Below the pieces are notes generated by a model, which saw nothing but the letters and a program-made list of their open reading frames with translations, had not been told where the DNA came from and did no database searches. 64,000 nt of DNA from Sporolactobacillus sp. THM7-7 (lineage in GTDB: Bacteria > Bacillota > Bacilli > Bacillales > Sporolactobacillaceae), in assembly GCF_004153225.1 (NCBI RefSeq), contig NZ_SEMB01000002.1:1-64000 (forward strand), written 5' to 3'. A program made the position numbers and the translations under genes. Positions 40,000-48,851 of this stretch are shown in pieces; the stretch's first letter is position 1, and each line of letters opens with the position of its first letter.

Positions 40000-40014
40000 T
40001 ATAAGCGCTTACAT
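40000..40014 (-). promoter_or_regulatory. cre-like site upstream of hemA
   Basis: ATGTAAGCGCTTATA on the minus strand matches the CcpA consensus WTGNAANCGNWNNCW except for one position. It sits two bases upstream of the proposed hemA -35, a position that would suit activation or interference with polymerase binding. Confidence 0.4.
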
Positions 40015-40057
40015 TTTGTGATTTTTCTCACGAAGCGTTCACAAAATGTTCAATATA

Positions 40058-40115
40058 AAGAAAACCAGGCAAATCCGGGCCTACGGGGCCTGCTGAGATA
40101 TAGCCTGCGTTTATC
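40058..40115. repeat. Intergenic element AAAGAAAACCAGGCAAATCC
   Basis: It shares AAAGAAAACC(A/T)GGCAAATCC and a following GCTGAG-containing segment with 45983-46030. On the minus strand both end in GGATTTGCC(T/A)GGTTTTCTTT and lie downstream of a minus-strand gene (engB here, ysoA there). They could be weak terminators with a shared origin or a short mobile repeat. The rest of the 311-bp hemA-engB gap holds only the promoter elements. Confidence 0.45.
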
Positions 40116-40201
40116 CTGTCATCCGCTGAACGATGATGCTTTCTGTCGAATAGAATCTTATAGTATAACCGTTTTCTTCTAACCGATCCGTCTGGCGCGG
40201 C

Positions 40202-40798
40202 TCATTCTTCTCCCCGACAGACAAAAGGTTCAAGGGCGCGCCAAACTTCTTCTTTGCCGAGGCCCGATACGGATGAAAAGAGAAAAAAAGGGTCTTCCTG
40301 CTTCAGACCAAGATCGCGGGCAATCAGCTGTTTCTGTTTTAGATGTTTTCCCTTCGGCACTTTATCCGCCTTCGTAGCAATCGTCAGTATCGGAAGATCG
40401 AAGTAAGCCAGATAGTCATGCATCAGCACATCGTCTTTGGACGGGGGATGTCTCAGATCAACGAGATGGACGACAACCTCCAGTTCGTGCCGCCTGGAAA
40501 AATAAGCCTCAAGCATCCGTCCCCAGGCTTCCTTTTCCGTTTTTGATACTTTGGCGTAGCCGTATCCGGGTACGTCGACAAAATAGAAAGCCCCATTGAT
40601 GCGAAAATAATTCAATTTCCGGGTCTTTCCGGGCTTTTCCGATATTCTGACCAAACGCCGCCGTCCGAGCATTTTGTTGATAAAGGAGGATTTCCCGACA
40701 TTGGACCGGCCAGCCAGCGCCACCTCTGGGAGTCCGTCCGCCGGATATTGAGCGGGCCCAACCGCGCTGATGATGTATTCCGCCTGCTTAATTTTCAT
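40202..40798 (-). CDS. engB: Ribosome biogenesis GTPase EngB (YsxC)
   Basis: A 198-residue GTPase for 50S assembly. G1 ALAGRSNVGKSSFINKM (about residues 27-43), G3 FVDVPGYGYAKVSK (about 71-84), G4 TIATKADKVPKG. The ATG at 40798 follows AGGAGA; the longer reading adds an unlikely 32 residues. In B. subtilis lonA lies just upstream of ysxC; here only a 188-bp spacer separates it from lonB. Confidence 0.96.
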   Translation of the reverse strand: MKIKQAEYIISAVGPAQYPADGLPEVALAGRSNVGKSSFINKMLGRRRLVRISEKPGKTRKLNYFRINGAFYFVDVPGYGYAKVSKTEKEAWGRMLEAYFSRRHELEVVVHLVDLRHPPSKDDVLMHDYLAYFDLPILTIATKADKVPKGKHLKQKQLIARDLGLKQEDPFFLFSSVSGLGKEEVWRALEPFVCRGEE

Positions 40799-40914
40799 GA
40801 TCCGTCTCCTGTTTTTAATATAGAAAAGTCGGGCTGAGGAAAAAACTCGGCCGCTTTTCTCCATGTAATCACATTCTAACTGATGACATACCACCTGTCC
40901 ATCGAAGACTGAAC

Positions 40915-40942
40915 GAAAAAACAGGCCCGAGAAATGAGCCTG
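40915..40942 (-). terminator. Terminator after lonB
   Basis: Stem CAGGCTC / GGGCCTG (one mismatch) followed by TTTTTTCG on the minus strand. Confidence 0.7.
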
Positions 40943-40986
40943 ATCACTTTAACTATTTTTTCCTGCGCTGTCGGACTAAAAAGAAA

Positions 40987-42699
40987 CTATCGGCTTTTTT
41001 CTCCTGAAGATTCAGCCCGTGCCGATAGAGACTTGTCGGCAAGAAATTCGCTATACGGAACCGCCTCTTCTCCTTCCCTCATTTCCTTAGGGAGAAGGGA
41101 CAAATCGAGCACTTCGCGAAAATGGGCTACAGGAATAATGTCCGCCTTTTTATACTGTTTCAGCGTTTCCTGCATGTTTTCGTTCGGTATGATAACCCGG
41201 CTTGCCCCCGCTTCGGTTGCCGCTTCCACTTTGGCCATGATTCCGCCCACCGGCTTGACCTGTCCGTGAAGATCCAGCTCCCCGGTCATGGCGATTCCTG
41301 GATCCACAGGCCGGCGGAGAATTGCCGAACAGATGGCTACAGCCATTGAAATACCGGCGGATGGCCCATCGACCAGCGCACCGCCTGGAAAATTGACATG
41401 AATATGGTACCGATAGGCTGCAAATCCCATTCGGTTCAAAACGGTCAGCACGTTTTCCACCGAACCTCTGGCCATGCTTTTGCGCGTGATCGATTTTGAC
41501 GATGAACCGACTGTCTCCTCTTCGGCGATTCCGGTAATCGTCACACTTCCTCCATGACGGCTCTTCACCGTGGACGCCTCCACCTCGAGCAGAACGCCGC
41601 GCCCCGGACCGTAAACAGCGAGCCCGCTGACGAGCCCGATCTCCGGTTTCACCGGAACTTTGCGATGGGGCTTGGGCACGAGACGGCTGGACTGAATCAC
41701 CCATTCAATTTCAGCAAGTCCAATGCTCTGCACGTCTTTGCTGCGCGACATCGCCATTCCTGCTGCAATCTGCATCATATTTACAGCTTCGCGACCGTTT
41801 TTGGCATAATCTGCAATTTTTTCCAGACAGACTTGTGGGACTTCCAAGCTTAATTTTTTTGCCGCTCGTTTGGCGATTCTTTCAATATCCTCACGGTTTA
41901 GCTCATTAAAGAAGATCTCAAGGCAGCGTGAACGAACCGCAGGCGGAATCTCTTCCGGCCGGCGCGTTGTCGCGCCAATCAGACGGAAGTCGGCCGGCAG
42001 CCCTTTCTGAAATATCTCATGAATATAGGCCGGAATCTGCCGATTTTCCTCACTGTAATAGGCGCTTTCTAGAAACACTTTTCGATCCTCGAGCACCTTC
42101 AGCAACTTATTTAACTGGATAGGATGCAGTTCCCCGATTTCATCAATGAAAAGCACACCGCCATGCGCATGGGTTACCGCGCCTTCTTTCGGCTGGGGAA
42201 TACCCGCCTGGCCCATGGCTCCCGCCCCCTGGTAAATCGGGTCGTGAACTGAACCAATCAGCGGATCAGCAATGCCGCGTTCATCGAATCGGGCCGTCGC
42301 TCCGTCGAGTTCGACGAAGGGCGCTGAACTTTTAAAAGGAGAAAACGGATGGCGCTTGGCTTCTTCGAGGACAAGACGCGCTGCGGCCGTCTTTCCGATG
42401 CCTGGGGGCCCGTAAATAAGCACGTGCTGCGGGTTGCTTCCGCAGAGAGCGGCACGGAGCGCCTTGACCCCGTCATTCTGTCCGATCACATCGTCCATCG
42501 TTTTCGGACGTATCCGTTCGGAAAGCGGCTCGGTGAGCGACTGGCCACGTTTCTTGCGGAGTGCCTCCAGCTCTTTTTTGGATTCTCGGTCAATCGATAT
42601 ACGCTGAACATGCTGATTGCGAAGCAGATTCCAAAAGTAAAGTCCAATAATAATACCGAAAAAGATTTGCGTCAAGATGAGCAATACCATCCAATCCAT
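40987..42699 (-). CDS. lonB: Sporulation-linked ATP-dependent protease LonB
   Basis: A 570-residue membrane-anchored Lon-type protease. An N-terminal helix (LLILTQIFFGIIIGLYFW, about 6-23) precedes the AAA+ module: Walker A YGPPGIGKTAAARL (about 96), Walker B LFIDEIGEL. The C-terminal protease domain has the catalytic Ser in DGPSAGISMAV and Lys in KPVGGIMAKVEAA. In B. subtilis LonB is forespore-expressed and limits sigma-H. It lies next to clpX and tig, as expected, but the sister gene lonA is absent. Confidence 0.95.
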   Translation of the reverse strand: MDWMVLLILTQIFFGIIIGLYFWNLLRNQHVQRISIDRESKKELEALRKKRGQSLTEPLSERIRPKTMDDVIGQNDGVKALRAALCGSNPQHVLIYGPPGIGKTAAARLVLEEAKRHPFSPFKSSAPFVELDGATARFDERGIADPLIGSVHDPIYQGAGAMGQAGIPQPKEGAVTHAHGGVLFIDEIGELHPIQLNKLLKVLEDRKVFLESAYYSEENRQIPAYIHEIFQKGLPADFRLIGATTRRPEEIPPAVRSRCLEIFFNELNREDIERIAKRAAKKLSLEVPQVCLEKIADYAKNGREAVNMMQIAAGMAMSRSKDVQSIGLAEIEWVIQSSRLVPKPHRKVPVKPEIGLVSGLAVYGPGRGVLLEVEASTVKSRHGGSVTITGIAEEETVGSSSKSITRKSMARGSVENVLTVLNRMGFAAYRYHIHVNFPGGALVDGPSAGISMAVAICSAILRRPVDPGIAMTGELDLHGQVKPVGGIMAKVEAATEAGASRVIIPNENMQETLKQYKKADIIPVAHFREVLDLSLLPKEMREGEEAVPYSEFLADKSLSARAESSGEKSR

Positions 42700-42785
42700 C
42701 GATTAGGCCTCCCATACAGCCGTTTTCTTTCGTTCATCTCTATGGGCAGTATTTCCAGACACGGATGGCATTAAACAGGAAAGCG

Positions 42786-42821
42786 AAAAAAAAACGATTT
42801 CCCGCAGACAGGAAATCGTTT
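42786..42821 (-). terminator. Terminator after clpX
   Basis: Perfect stem AAACGATTTCC / GGAAATCGTTT with an 8-nt loop and nine T residues on the minus strand. Confidence 0.92.
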
Positions 42822-42857
42822 GAATTTGAGCCGTTATTTAATTATTTGTTATTCGGT

Positions 42858-44132
42858 TCAGGCACTTTCTTTAGGCGTTTCGAGATTCTTCACGACGGTT
42901 GTCCCGTCGGTCAAAAGAAGCGTCGGACGCTCTGTGCCGTCGACTGTCGCCTTTGTTATCGTACATTTTTCAATGTCATCACGGGATGGCAAGTCAAACA
43001 TGACATCCAGCATCATGTTCTCAATAATGGAACGCAGCCCGCGGGCACCGGTCTTCCGCTCAATGGCAAGTTTGGCAATCGCTCGAAGAGATTCCTCAGT
43101 GAATTCCAGTTCAACATTATCCAGTTCGAGTAATTTTTTGTACTGTTTGACCAGAGCGTTCTTCGGTTTGGTTAAAATTTCGACCAGCGCATCTTCATCG
43201 AGCGGATTCAGCGTTGAAATAACTGGAAGCCGTCCGATAAATTCGGGAATCAGTCCGAACTTCAGTAAATCTTCCGGCAGCACGTGCTTCAGAACTTCTT
43301 CGCGCTGTACATCCTGGCTCTTTGTCATCGCCCCGAACCCGATAACCTTTTTCCCAAGACGGCGTTTAACAATTTGTTCAATGCCGTCAAAGGCGCCTCC
43401 GCAAATAAACAGGATATTCGTTGTATCGATCTGAATAAATTCCTGATGCGGGTGCTTTCTTCCGCCCTGCGGCGGCACACTGGCCACCGTTCCTTCAAGA
43501 ATTTTCAGCAATGCCTGCTGAACGCCTTCCCCGGAGACGTCTCTCGTGATGGACGGGTTTTCCGATTTTCTGGCGATTTTATCGATTTCATCGATGTAAA
43601 TAATCCCTTTCTCGGCTTTTTCCACGTCGTAATCGGCAGCCTGGATCAGCTTGAGAAGAATATTCTCAACATCTTCACCGACATAACCCGCTTCGGTGAG
43701 GGACGTCGCATCGGCGATCGCAAACGGAACATTGAGAATGCGGGCCAATGTCTGTGCCAGCAGCGTCTTGCCGCTTCCGGTCGGGCCGATCATCAGGATA
43801 TTGCTCTTAGCCAGTTCCACATCGTCAGGTTTCTGCTTGCTGTTAATTCTTTTATAATGATTATAAACGGCTACGGATAGATTCTTCTTAGCGGTGCTCT
43901 GGCCGATTACATAATCTTCCAGAATCGTGCAGATTTCCTGCGGCTTCGGTATATCTTTGAATTCCACTTCTTCGTCCGTACCCAATTCTTCTTCTACAAT
44001 TTCCGTACATAATTCGATGCATTCATCGCAAATATAGACACCTGGTCCGGCAACCAGTTTGCGGACCTGGTCCTGTGTCTTTCCGCAGAAAGAGCATTTC
44101 AACTGTCCTTTTTCTTCGTTAAACTTGAACAT
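42858..44132 (-). CDS. clpX: ATP-dependent Clp protease ATPase subunit ClpX
   Basis: A 424-residue AAA+ unfoldase. N-terminal zinc finger [15 protein letters not shown] and CDECIELC (Cys residues near 14, 17, 36, 39); Walker [16 protein letters not shown] (about 117-131); pore loop GYVGED; the ClpP-binding IGF loop appears as KVIGFGA. The ATG at 44132 follows AGGGGTGA. clpP is not in the window. Confidence 0.97.
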   Translation of the reverse strand: MFKFNEEKGQLKCSFCGKTQDQVRKLVAGPGVYICDECIELCTEIVEEELGTDEEVEFKDIPKPQEICTILEDYVIGQSTAKKNLSVAVYNHYKRINSKQKPDDVELAKSNILMIGPTGSGKTLLAQTLARILNVPFAIADATSLTEAGYVGEDVENILLKLIQAADYDVEKAEKGIIYIDEIDKIARKSENPSITRDVSGEGVQQALLKILEGTVASVPPQGGRKHPHQEFIQIDTTNILFICGGAFDGIEQIVKRRLGKKVIGFGAMTKSQDVQREEVLKHVLPEDLLKFGLIPEFIGRLPVISTLNPLDEDALVEILTKPKNALVKQYKKLLELDNVELEFTEESLRAIAKLAIERKTGARGLRSIIENMMLDVMFDLPSRDDIEKCTITKATVDGTERPTLLLTDGTTVVKNLETPKESA

Positions 44133-44298
44133 AATTTCACCCCTATTCATTCTGTCTTATGAACACCATATACAAAAGCGAAGCTTGCGTCAATTCTGAA
44201 GCTGACGGTCATAGAGGCTGGGAAGATGTTGTGCCCATTTCTGCATATCGTTCAAAAAGCCCGGAAAAGTGGTTTCCTTATGGTTTCCTTATGTACGC

Positions 44299-44327
44299 AT
44301 TGTATCATAAAAAAACTCTTCCGATAA
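44299..44327 (-). promoter_or_regulatory. Putative promoter of clpX
   Basis: The -35 TTATCG (44322-44327) and -10 TACAAT (44299-44304) have a 17-bp spacer. No CtsR or CIRCE sequence is seen nearby. A TGGTTTCCTTA direct repeat lies at 44271-44292. The rest of the 347-bp tig-clpX gap shows nothing else I can support. Confidence 0.5.
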
Positions 44328-44479
44328 GCCATATGCTTTTTCCGGACAAATTATGTATGAAGAGGGAGGAAAAATCCGGAATAAACGGTTTCTTCTCCCC
44401 TTTTGTATTCAAGGGATGATGCGCCGGGAACAGGAAAATATTGGAGCTTCCCGCCGCCATTCTCAGCCCCTTAAAAATG

Positions 44480-45805
44480 TCAATTCTGCTCTGCGGTTTC
44501 TTCGCTCGCCTTCTCTGCTTTCGGAGTGCTGTGCTCAACGAGAAAGTCGACCGCTTTGCGCAACCGGATCTCCAGCTTAATCAGGTCGGTGCTGCCAAGC
44601 GCCGATTTCAGCTGTTCCACTTTCATTTTGTACGTCTCGGCCGTTTTTTTCAGTTCTTCTTCGACTTCCTCATCGGTCGCTTCAATATTCTCCGCGTCAG
44701 CGATCGCCTCAACCGTCAGATTCGCACGTACGCGCTTTTCCGCATCGTCCTTCATCTGATCGCGCAGCGCCTCTTTATCCGTACCGGCGAGTTCGGTGTA
44801 CATATCCATGGTCATGCCCTGTCCCTGAAGCCGCTGCTCGAATTCCCGCAGCATGCTGTCCTGCTCATTGGAAATCATGACTTCCGGAATATCGATTGTC
44901 GCGTTCTCAGCGGCCTGCTGGACCAGACTGTCTCGTTTGCTGTTTTTCGCATCCGTCTCTTTGTGCTCTTTCAGATGATTTTTGATTTTCTCTTTCAAAG
45001 CATCGAATGTTTCGACTTCATCATCGACATCTTTGGCAAATTCATCATCCAGTTCGGGAAGCTGCTTTTCCTTAATTTCATGGATTTTAACTTTAAATGT
45101 CGCTTCCTTGCCCTGAAGATTTTCCGCATGATAGTCTTCCGGGAAAGTGACAACAACGTCTTTTTCGGCCCCTACTGAGAGTCCGATCAGCTGATCCTCA
45201 AATCCCGGAATAAAAGATCCGGAACCCACTTCCAGTGAATAATTTTCGGCTTTTCCGCCTTCAAAAGGTTCGCCGTCTACATAACCGTCAAAGTCAAGGA
45301 CGACCGTGTCACCTTTTTCTACTTCACCGTTTTCTTTAACGACAAGTTCAGCATAACGTTCCTGCAGATGCCCGATTTCATGGTCCACTTCTTCGTCCGT
45401 GACATCCGTTCTTTTTTCCTCAACTTCAAGACCTTTATACGTCCCGAGTTTCACTTCCGGCTTTACCGTAACATCAGCCTTCAGAATCAGTTTCTTTCCT
45501 TTTCCGATTTCTTCCACATCGACCTGAGGTTTGTCCACTGGCTCGATGCCTGTTTGATCCACAGCTTCCGAGTAAGCATTCGGCAGGACAAAATCGACAG
45601 CATCTTCGTACAGCACCTCGACACCGAAGCGCCGTTCAAAGATCATTCTCGGTACGCGTCCTCTGCGAAAGCCGGGGACATTGACCTTCTTAACCACTTT
45701 TTTGAACGCCCGATCCAGCGCTTGATTAAAAGTTTCGGCATCAATTTCGAACGTCAGCGTGCCGGTGTTGCCTTCTTTTTTTTCCCATTTTGCATCTACG
45801 CTCAT
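44480..45805 (-). CDS. tig: Trigger factor
   Basis: A 441-residue ribosome-associated chaperone. The ribosome-binding signature is [16 protein letters not shown] (about residues 40-55). The FKBP-type PPIase domain ([20 protein letters not shown], about 165-184) and the helical SurA-like C-terminal domain follow. An acidic tail ends [21 protein letters not shown] precedes the ATG. It is transcribed separately from clpX. Confidence 0.97.
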   Translation of the reverse strand: MSVDAKWEKKEGNTGTLTFEIDAETFNQALDRAFKKVVKKVNVPGFRRGRVPRMIFERRFGVEVLYEDAVDFVLPNAYSEAVDQTGIEPVDKPQVDVEEIGKGKKLILKADVTVKPEVKLGTYKGLEVEEKRTDVTDEEVDHEIGHLQERYAELVVKENGEVEKGDTVVLDFDGYVDGEPFEGGKAENYSLEVGSGSFIPGFEDQLIGLSVGAEKDVVVTFPEDYHAENLQGKEATFKVKIHEIKEKQLPELDDEFAKDVDDEVETFDALKEKIKNHLKEHKETDAKNSKRDSLVQQAAENATIDIPEVMISNEQDSMLREFEQRLQGQGMTMDMYTELAGTDKEALRDQMKDDAEKRVRANLTVEAIADAENIEATDEEVEEELKKTAETYKMKVEQLKSALGSTDLIKLEIRLRKAVDFLVEHSTPKAEKASEETAEQN

Positions 45806-45942
45806 TTATTCTTACCTCCAGCGTGTATCTTCATTCTTTTTTACAGGCGCAAGTCACTTTCCGCTTTGTTTATTCAAGGCTCCAGATTGCCGGTACAACG
45901 CGCCCTGTAAGTCTTTTCCGGCAAAATGGCAACAACCCCATC

Positions 45943-45970
45943 ATTATAACATAAGAGACCGCTTTGAAAA
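45943..45970 (-). promoter_or_regulatory. Putative extended -10 promoter of tig
   Basis: TGTTATAAT on the minus strand (-10 at 45943-45948 with a TGn extension), and TTTTCA at 45965-45970 as a weak -35, spacer 16 bp. The start would be about 130 nt before the tig ATG. Confidence 0.5.
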
Positions 45971-45982
45971 ACTGATTTTGTA

Positions 45983-46030
45983 AAGAAAACCTGGCAAATC
46001 CAGTCTTTGGTGCAGGCTGAGCCTTATATA
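45983..46030. repeat. Intergenic element AAAGAAAACCTGGCAAATCC
   Basis: Second copy of the element at 40058. On the minus strand the hairpin CTGG-ATTTG-CCAG runs into GTTTTCTTTAC, which may end ysoA transcripts. Positions 46031-46161 show no gene. Confidence 0.45.
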
Positions 46031-46161
46031 CTTAAATGTGCTATGTCAGGCAGGACAGTGACTCGAGTCTTCTGCCCCCCTCTCGGAACCGGACGAACGA
46101 ACGACCGGATCTCAAAGGACTCGTCATCCTCACGCCTGGCTGAAAAAACGTCTGCGGGCAA

Positions 46162-47196
46162 TCACCAGATACTGTCGGGCTCGACCTCGCGGGCCATTTT
46201 CCTGGCGGTCTGAATTTCTGTCTTTGACACATGAAACAGTTCGCTCATCCGTTTTTCCGCGTCCTCTATTTCGTTCAGTATAGCGGCGCGGATAGAGAAG
46301 AAGGCAGCCCACACTTTCACAGATGGGGGATCAAGCGGTTTCGGATAGACATTCATTGTAAAAAGCCGGCCCAATTCGATCGCCATATCCGCCAGGGTCG
46401 GATTTTCAGAGTTGAGCACGTCTTCGATCTTCTCTTTCACCCGATCGGCGAAAGCTTTATAAAGAAAATGCGGACTGTCAAAAACGACGCGGTACACTTT
46501 TCCGAATTTCCGTACCACAATCTCTTTGGCAAGACGGCTTTCTTTTACGACACACATCAGCATCGTCTTCATTTCCTGGTTTTCGTTCTCGTCAAGGAGA
46601 AAATGCTCAATTTCCGGCAAATTTTCTTTTTTTAATTGAGACGCCAGTTTTCTAATGAGAAATGGCTGGTTTTCCAGGTCTGCCTTTTTCAGCTCAGACC
46701 AATTCATCGAACCGGAACGTTCCGGGGACAGCGGTTCCGGCGTTCCGTTCGACCGATCGATGCCGGGCTCGTTAAGCCGCATGCCGCAGAAGGTTTCCAT
46801 TTGGCGAAGAAAGGCTTTCATCTCATGCGTCAGATTCGATTTCCGGCTCATCTGGTGAATCTCGCGAAGTGCCTGCCGATAATCTTTTTTCTCAATCAAT
46901 ATCGTCAAATACAGACGAAAGACATCATCGTGATAAGCCGTCCCTTCCCGGAGCAGCCGGACAACCGCTTTTTCCGCTTCCCGGTATTCGCCCAGTTCGA
47001 CCGAGCAGATGGACCAGCCGTACAGCCCTTTCAAGTCTCGATTATCCAGTTCAAGCAGTCTGCCGAACAGATCGCGCGCTTCTTTATATCGCTTGTTTTT
47101 CACGAATGACATGGCCTTGCTGAGGATCCGGTCTTCCAGATCGGGGAGCAGGAATACCTTGCCTTGACGGCGAATCAGTTTTCTGTATTTCTTCAA
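46162..47196 (-). CDS. ysoA: TPR-repeat protein YsoA
   Basis: A 344-residue soluble protein with tetratricopeptide-like helices around KAMSFVKNKRYKEARDLFGR and GEYREAEKAVVRLL (about residues 26-90) and a less conserved C-terminal half. B. subtilis YsoA (339 aa) lies at the same place upstream of tig. Function unknown. I place the start at the TTG at 47196, five bases after GGGGAGG; the ATG 54 bp further upstream has no good ribosome-binding site and reads through the G-run. Confidence 0.72.
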   Translation of the reverse strand: MKKYRKLIRRQGKVFLLPDLEDRILSKAMSFVKNKRYKEARDLFGRLLELDNRDLKGLYGWSICSVELGEYREAEKAVVRLLREGTAYHDDVFRLYLTILIEKKDYRQALREIHQMSRKSNLTHEMKAFLRQMETFCGMRLNEPGIDRSNGTPEPLSPERSGSMNWSELKKADLENQPFLIRKLASQLKKENLPEIEHFLLDENENQEMKTMLMCVVKESRLAKEIVVRKFGKVYRVVFDSPHFLYKAFADRVKEKIEDVLNSENPTLADMAIELGRLFTMNVYPKPLDPPSVKVWAAFFSIRAAILNEIEDAEKRMSELFHVSKTEIQTARKMAREVEPDSIW

Positions 47197-47431
47197 TTCT
47201 TCCTCCCCCCCCCGTTCTGTTTGTTGTTGCCTTAAGAATATCAGTTTCACCCGGTCTTAGCAATGATTAAGATCAAGGGAGGCTCTCTCCATTTAGTCAA
47301 AAACAGAGGACAGACGGCGGCGGATTTTCCGGCCGCGCTGGTTAAAGGATGCCCCCTCCGCCTCTTAAGCCGTTGGCGTTAAAGAAAACGGCGGGCAGAA
47401 CGAAAATAATTGGGATGGAGGCTGCGGCGGA

Positions 47432-48676
47432 TTATTCAAAGGAGAAGGCCCAAGCCCCGCCGCGGAACACCGCCTGCCTCGTGCCGTCCGCCTTCACACC
47501 GTCGATGTCCAGTTCGGCCGAGCCGACCATAATGTCTTCATGGACGATGCTGTTGTTGACCCCGGCCCGTTCAAGCTGTGTCTCGTCCATGTCCCCTCCG
47601 TTTTCGAGACAAGTCGGATAGGCTTTGCCGACCGCCAAATGACAGGACGCATTTTCGTCAAACAATGTATTGTAGAATACAAGCCCGGATTTCGATACCG
47701 GCGATCGGTGCGGAACGAGCGCCACTTCGCCAAGACGACGGGCTCCCGGGTCGGAGTCCAGCAGATGTTTTAATGCCTCTTCCCCCTTTTCCGCTTTAAA
47801 GTCTACAACCTCCCCGTTTTTAAATGTGAGCGAGAACCCATCGATGATCTGTCCGTTGAAATGATAAGGCTTGGTACCGGCAACCGTACCGTCTACCCCG
47901 TCTTTATGCGGCAGCGTAAACACCTCTTCTGTCGGGATATTCGCATTGAACATAACACCGCTTTCCGACGGTTCCGCACCGCCGCACCAAATATGTCCTT
48001 CAGGCAATGTAATCGTCAAATCCGTTCCCGCCGCTCGATAGATCAGCTGCCTGAACTTCTGCCGATTTAAAAAGTCTTTGGCGATCTTAAGCTTTTTATT
48101 ATGTTCCCGCCAGGCGGCTATCGGATCTTCATGCCCGGTCACCCGGCTGATGCGCAGAATTTCTTTCATTAATTGTTTCTGGGCTTCTTCCGCGGATTTA
48201 TCCGGAAAAACTTTTTTTGACCAGGCGCCCGTCGGATAGGCAATAATGGACCATTGCGTTTTACTTTTCATCAAATGTTCCCTGAACGGAACAAGCGCCT
48301 TTCCCGCAGCCTTCGTGTACGCCGCCACGCGCGCGCCGTCGATGTGTTCCAGCAGATCGGGATTCGGCCCGTAAATATTCAGAACGGCGTAATTATCCTT
48401 CACTAATGCATTACGAGCATAAAATTTCCATTCAGGCACCTGCTTTAGCGATTCCAGCGGGGCATGCTGAAAAAGGAGAAGCGACGTTGTATCGTCTGTC
48501 CATTCGACATGAACATCTTTCGCACCCGCTTTGTAGGCTTCTTCAGCGACAAGATGAGCCAGAGGAGCAGACTCGATCGGGGCGGCCACAAATAATCCCT
48601 GCCCTTTCTGCAAATTGACTCCGGTTCTTATGGCGAGTTTCGCAAATTTTTTCAGTTCTTCCTGGAATTTATTCAT
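47432..48676 (-). CDS. M29-family metalloaminopeptidase (AmpS-like)
   Basis: A 414-residue member of the thermophilic aminopeptidase family (AmpS, AmpT, aminopeptidase II). Ligand-bearing blocks are visible: PEGHIWCGGAEPSESGVMFN with FNANIPTEEVFTLPHKDGVDG, KAEKGEEALKHLL, EVALVPHRSPVSKSGLVFYN with TLFDENASCHLAVGKAY, and VHEDIMVGSAELDIDGV near the end. These supply Glu, His, Tyr and Asp for two metal ions. It removes N-terminal residues from peptides in the cytosol. It is monocistronic, with TGGAGG before the ATG. Confidence 0.9.
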   Translation of the reverse strand: MNKFQEELKKFAKLAIRTGVNLQKGQGLFVAAPIESAPLAHLVAEEAYKAGAKDVHVEWTDDTTSLLLFQHAPLESLKQVPEWKFYARNALVKDNYAVLNIYGPNPDLLEHIDGARVAAYTKAAGKALVPFREHLMKSKTQWSIIAYPTGAWSKKVFPDKSAEEAQKQLMKEILRISRVTGHEDPIAAWREHNKKLKIAKDFLNRQKFRQLIYRAAGTDLTITLPEGHIWCGGAEPSESGVMFNANIPTEEVFTLPHKDGVDGTVAGTKPYHFNGQIIDGFSLTFKNGEVVDFKAEKGEEALKHLLDSDPGARRLGEVALVPHRSPVSKSGLVFYNTLFDENASCHLAVGKAYPTCLENGGDMDETQLERAGVNNSIVHEDIMVGSAELDIDGVKADGTRQAVFRGGAWAFSFE

Positions 48677-48767
48677 GACTGACCTCCATTAACAGATATC
48701 ATCCTTTTTATTATAGCCTCCCGCGATGATGAAAAAAACGCCGATCCACCGGCTGACGTTTTCTAAA

Positions 48768-48819
48768 AGAACATATGTTTATATTTTCCTTTATAATCGA
48801 ACTTACATTCGTGTATAAT
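48768..48819 (+). promoter_or_regulatory. Tandem LexA boxes and -10 of the dinB promoter
   Basis: CGAACTTACATTCG (48798-48811) differs by one base from the Bacillus LexA consensus CGAAC-N4-GTTCG and lies just upstream of the -10 TATAAT (48814-48819). A second, weaker box, AGAACATATGTTTA, is at 48768-48781, 30 bp upstream. Together they indicate SOS control of the downstream polymerase gene. Confidence 0.7.
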
Positions 48820-48851
48820 AGAGATCAGATTCAGAAAAAAGAGGGGTTGCC

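Noticed and set aside
44133-44479. Heat-shock operators (CIRCE or CtsR box) before clpX
   Set aside because: Neither TTAGCACTC-N9-GAGTGCTAA nor tandem GGTCAAA heptamers is found in the gap.
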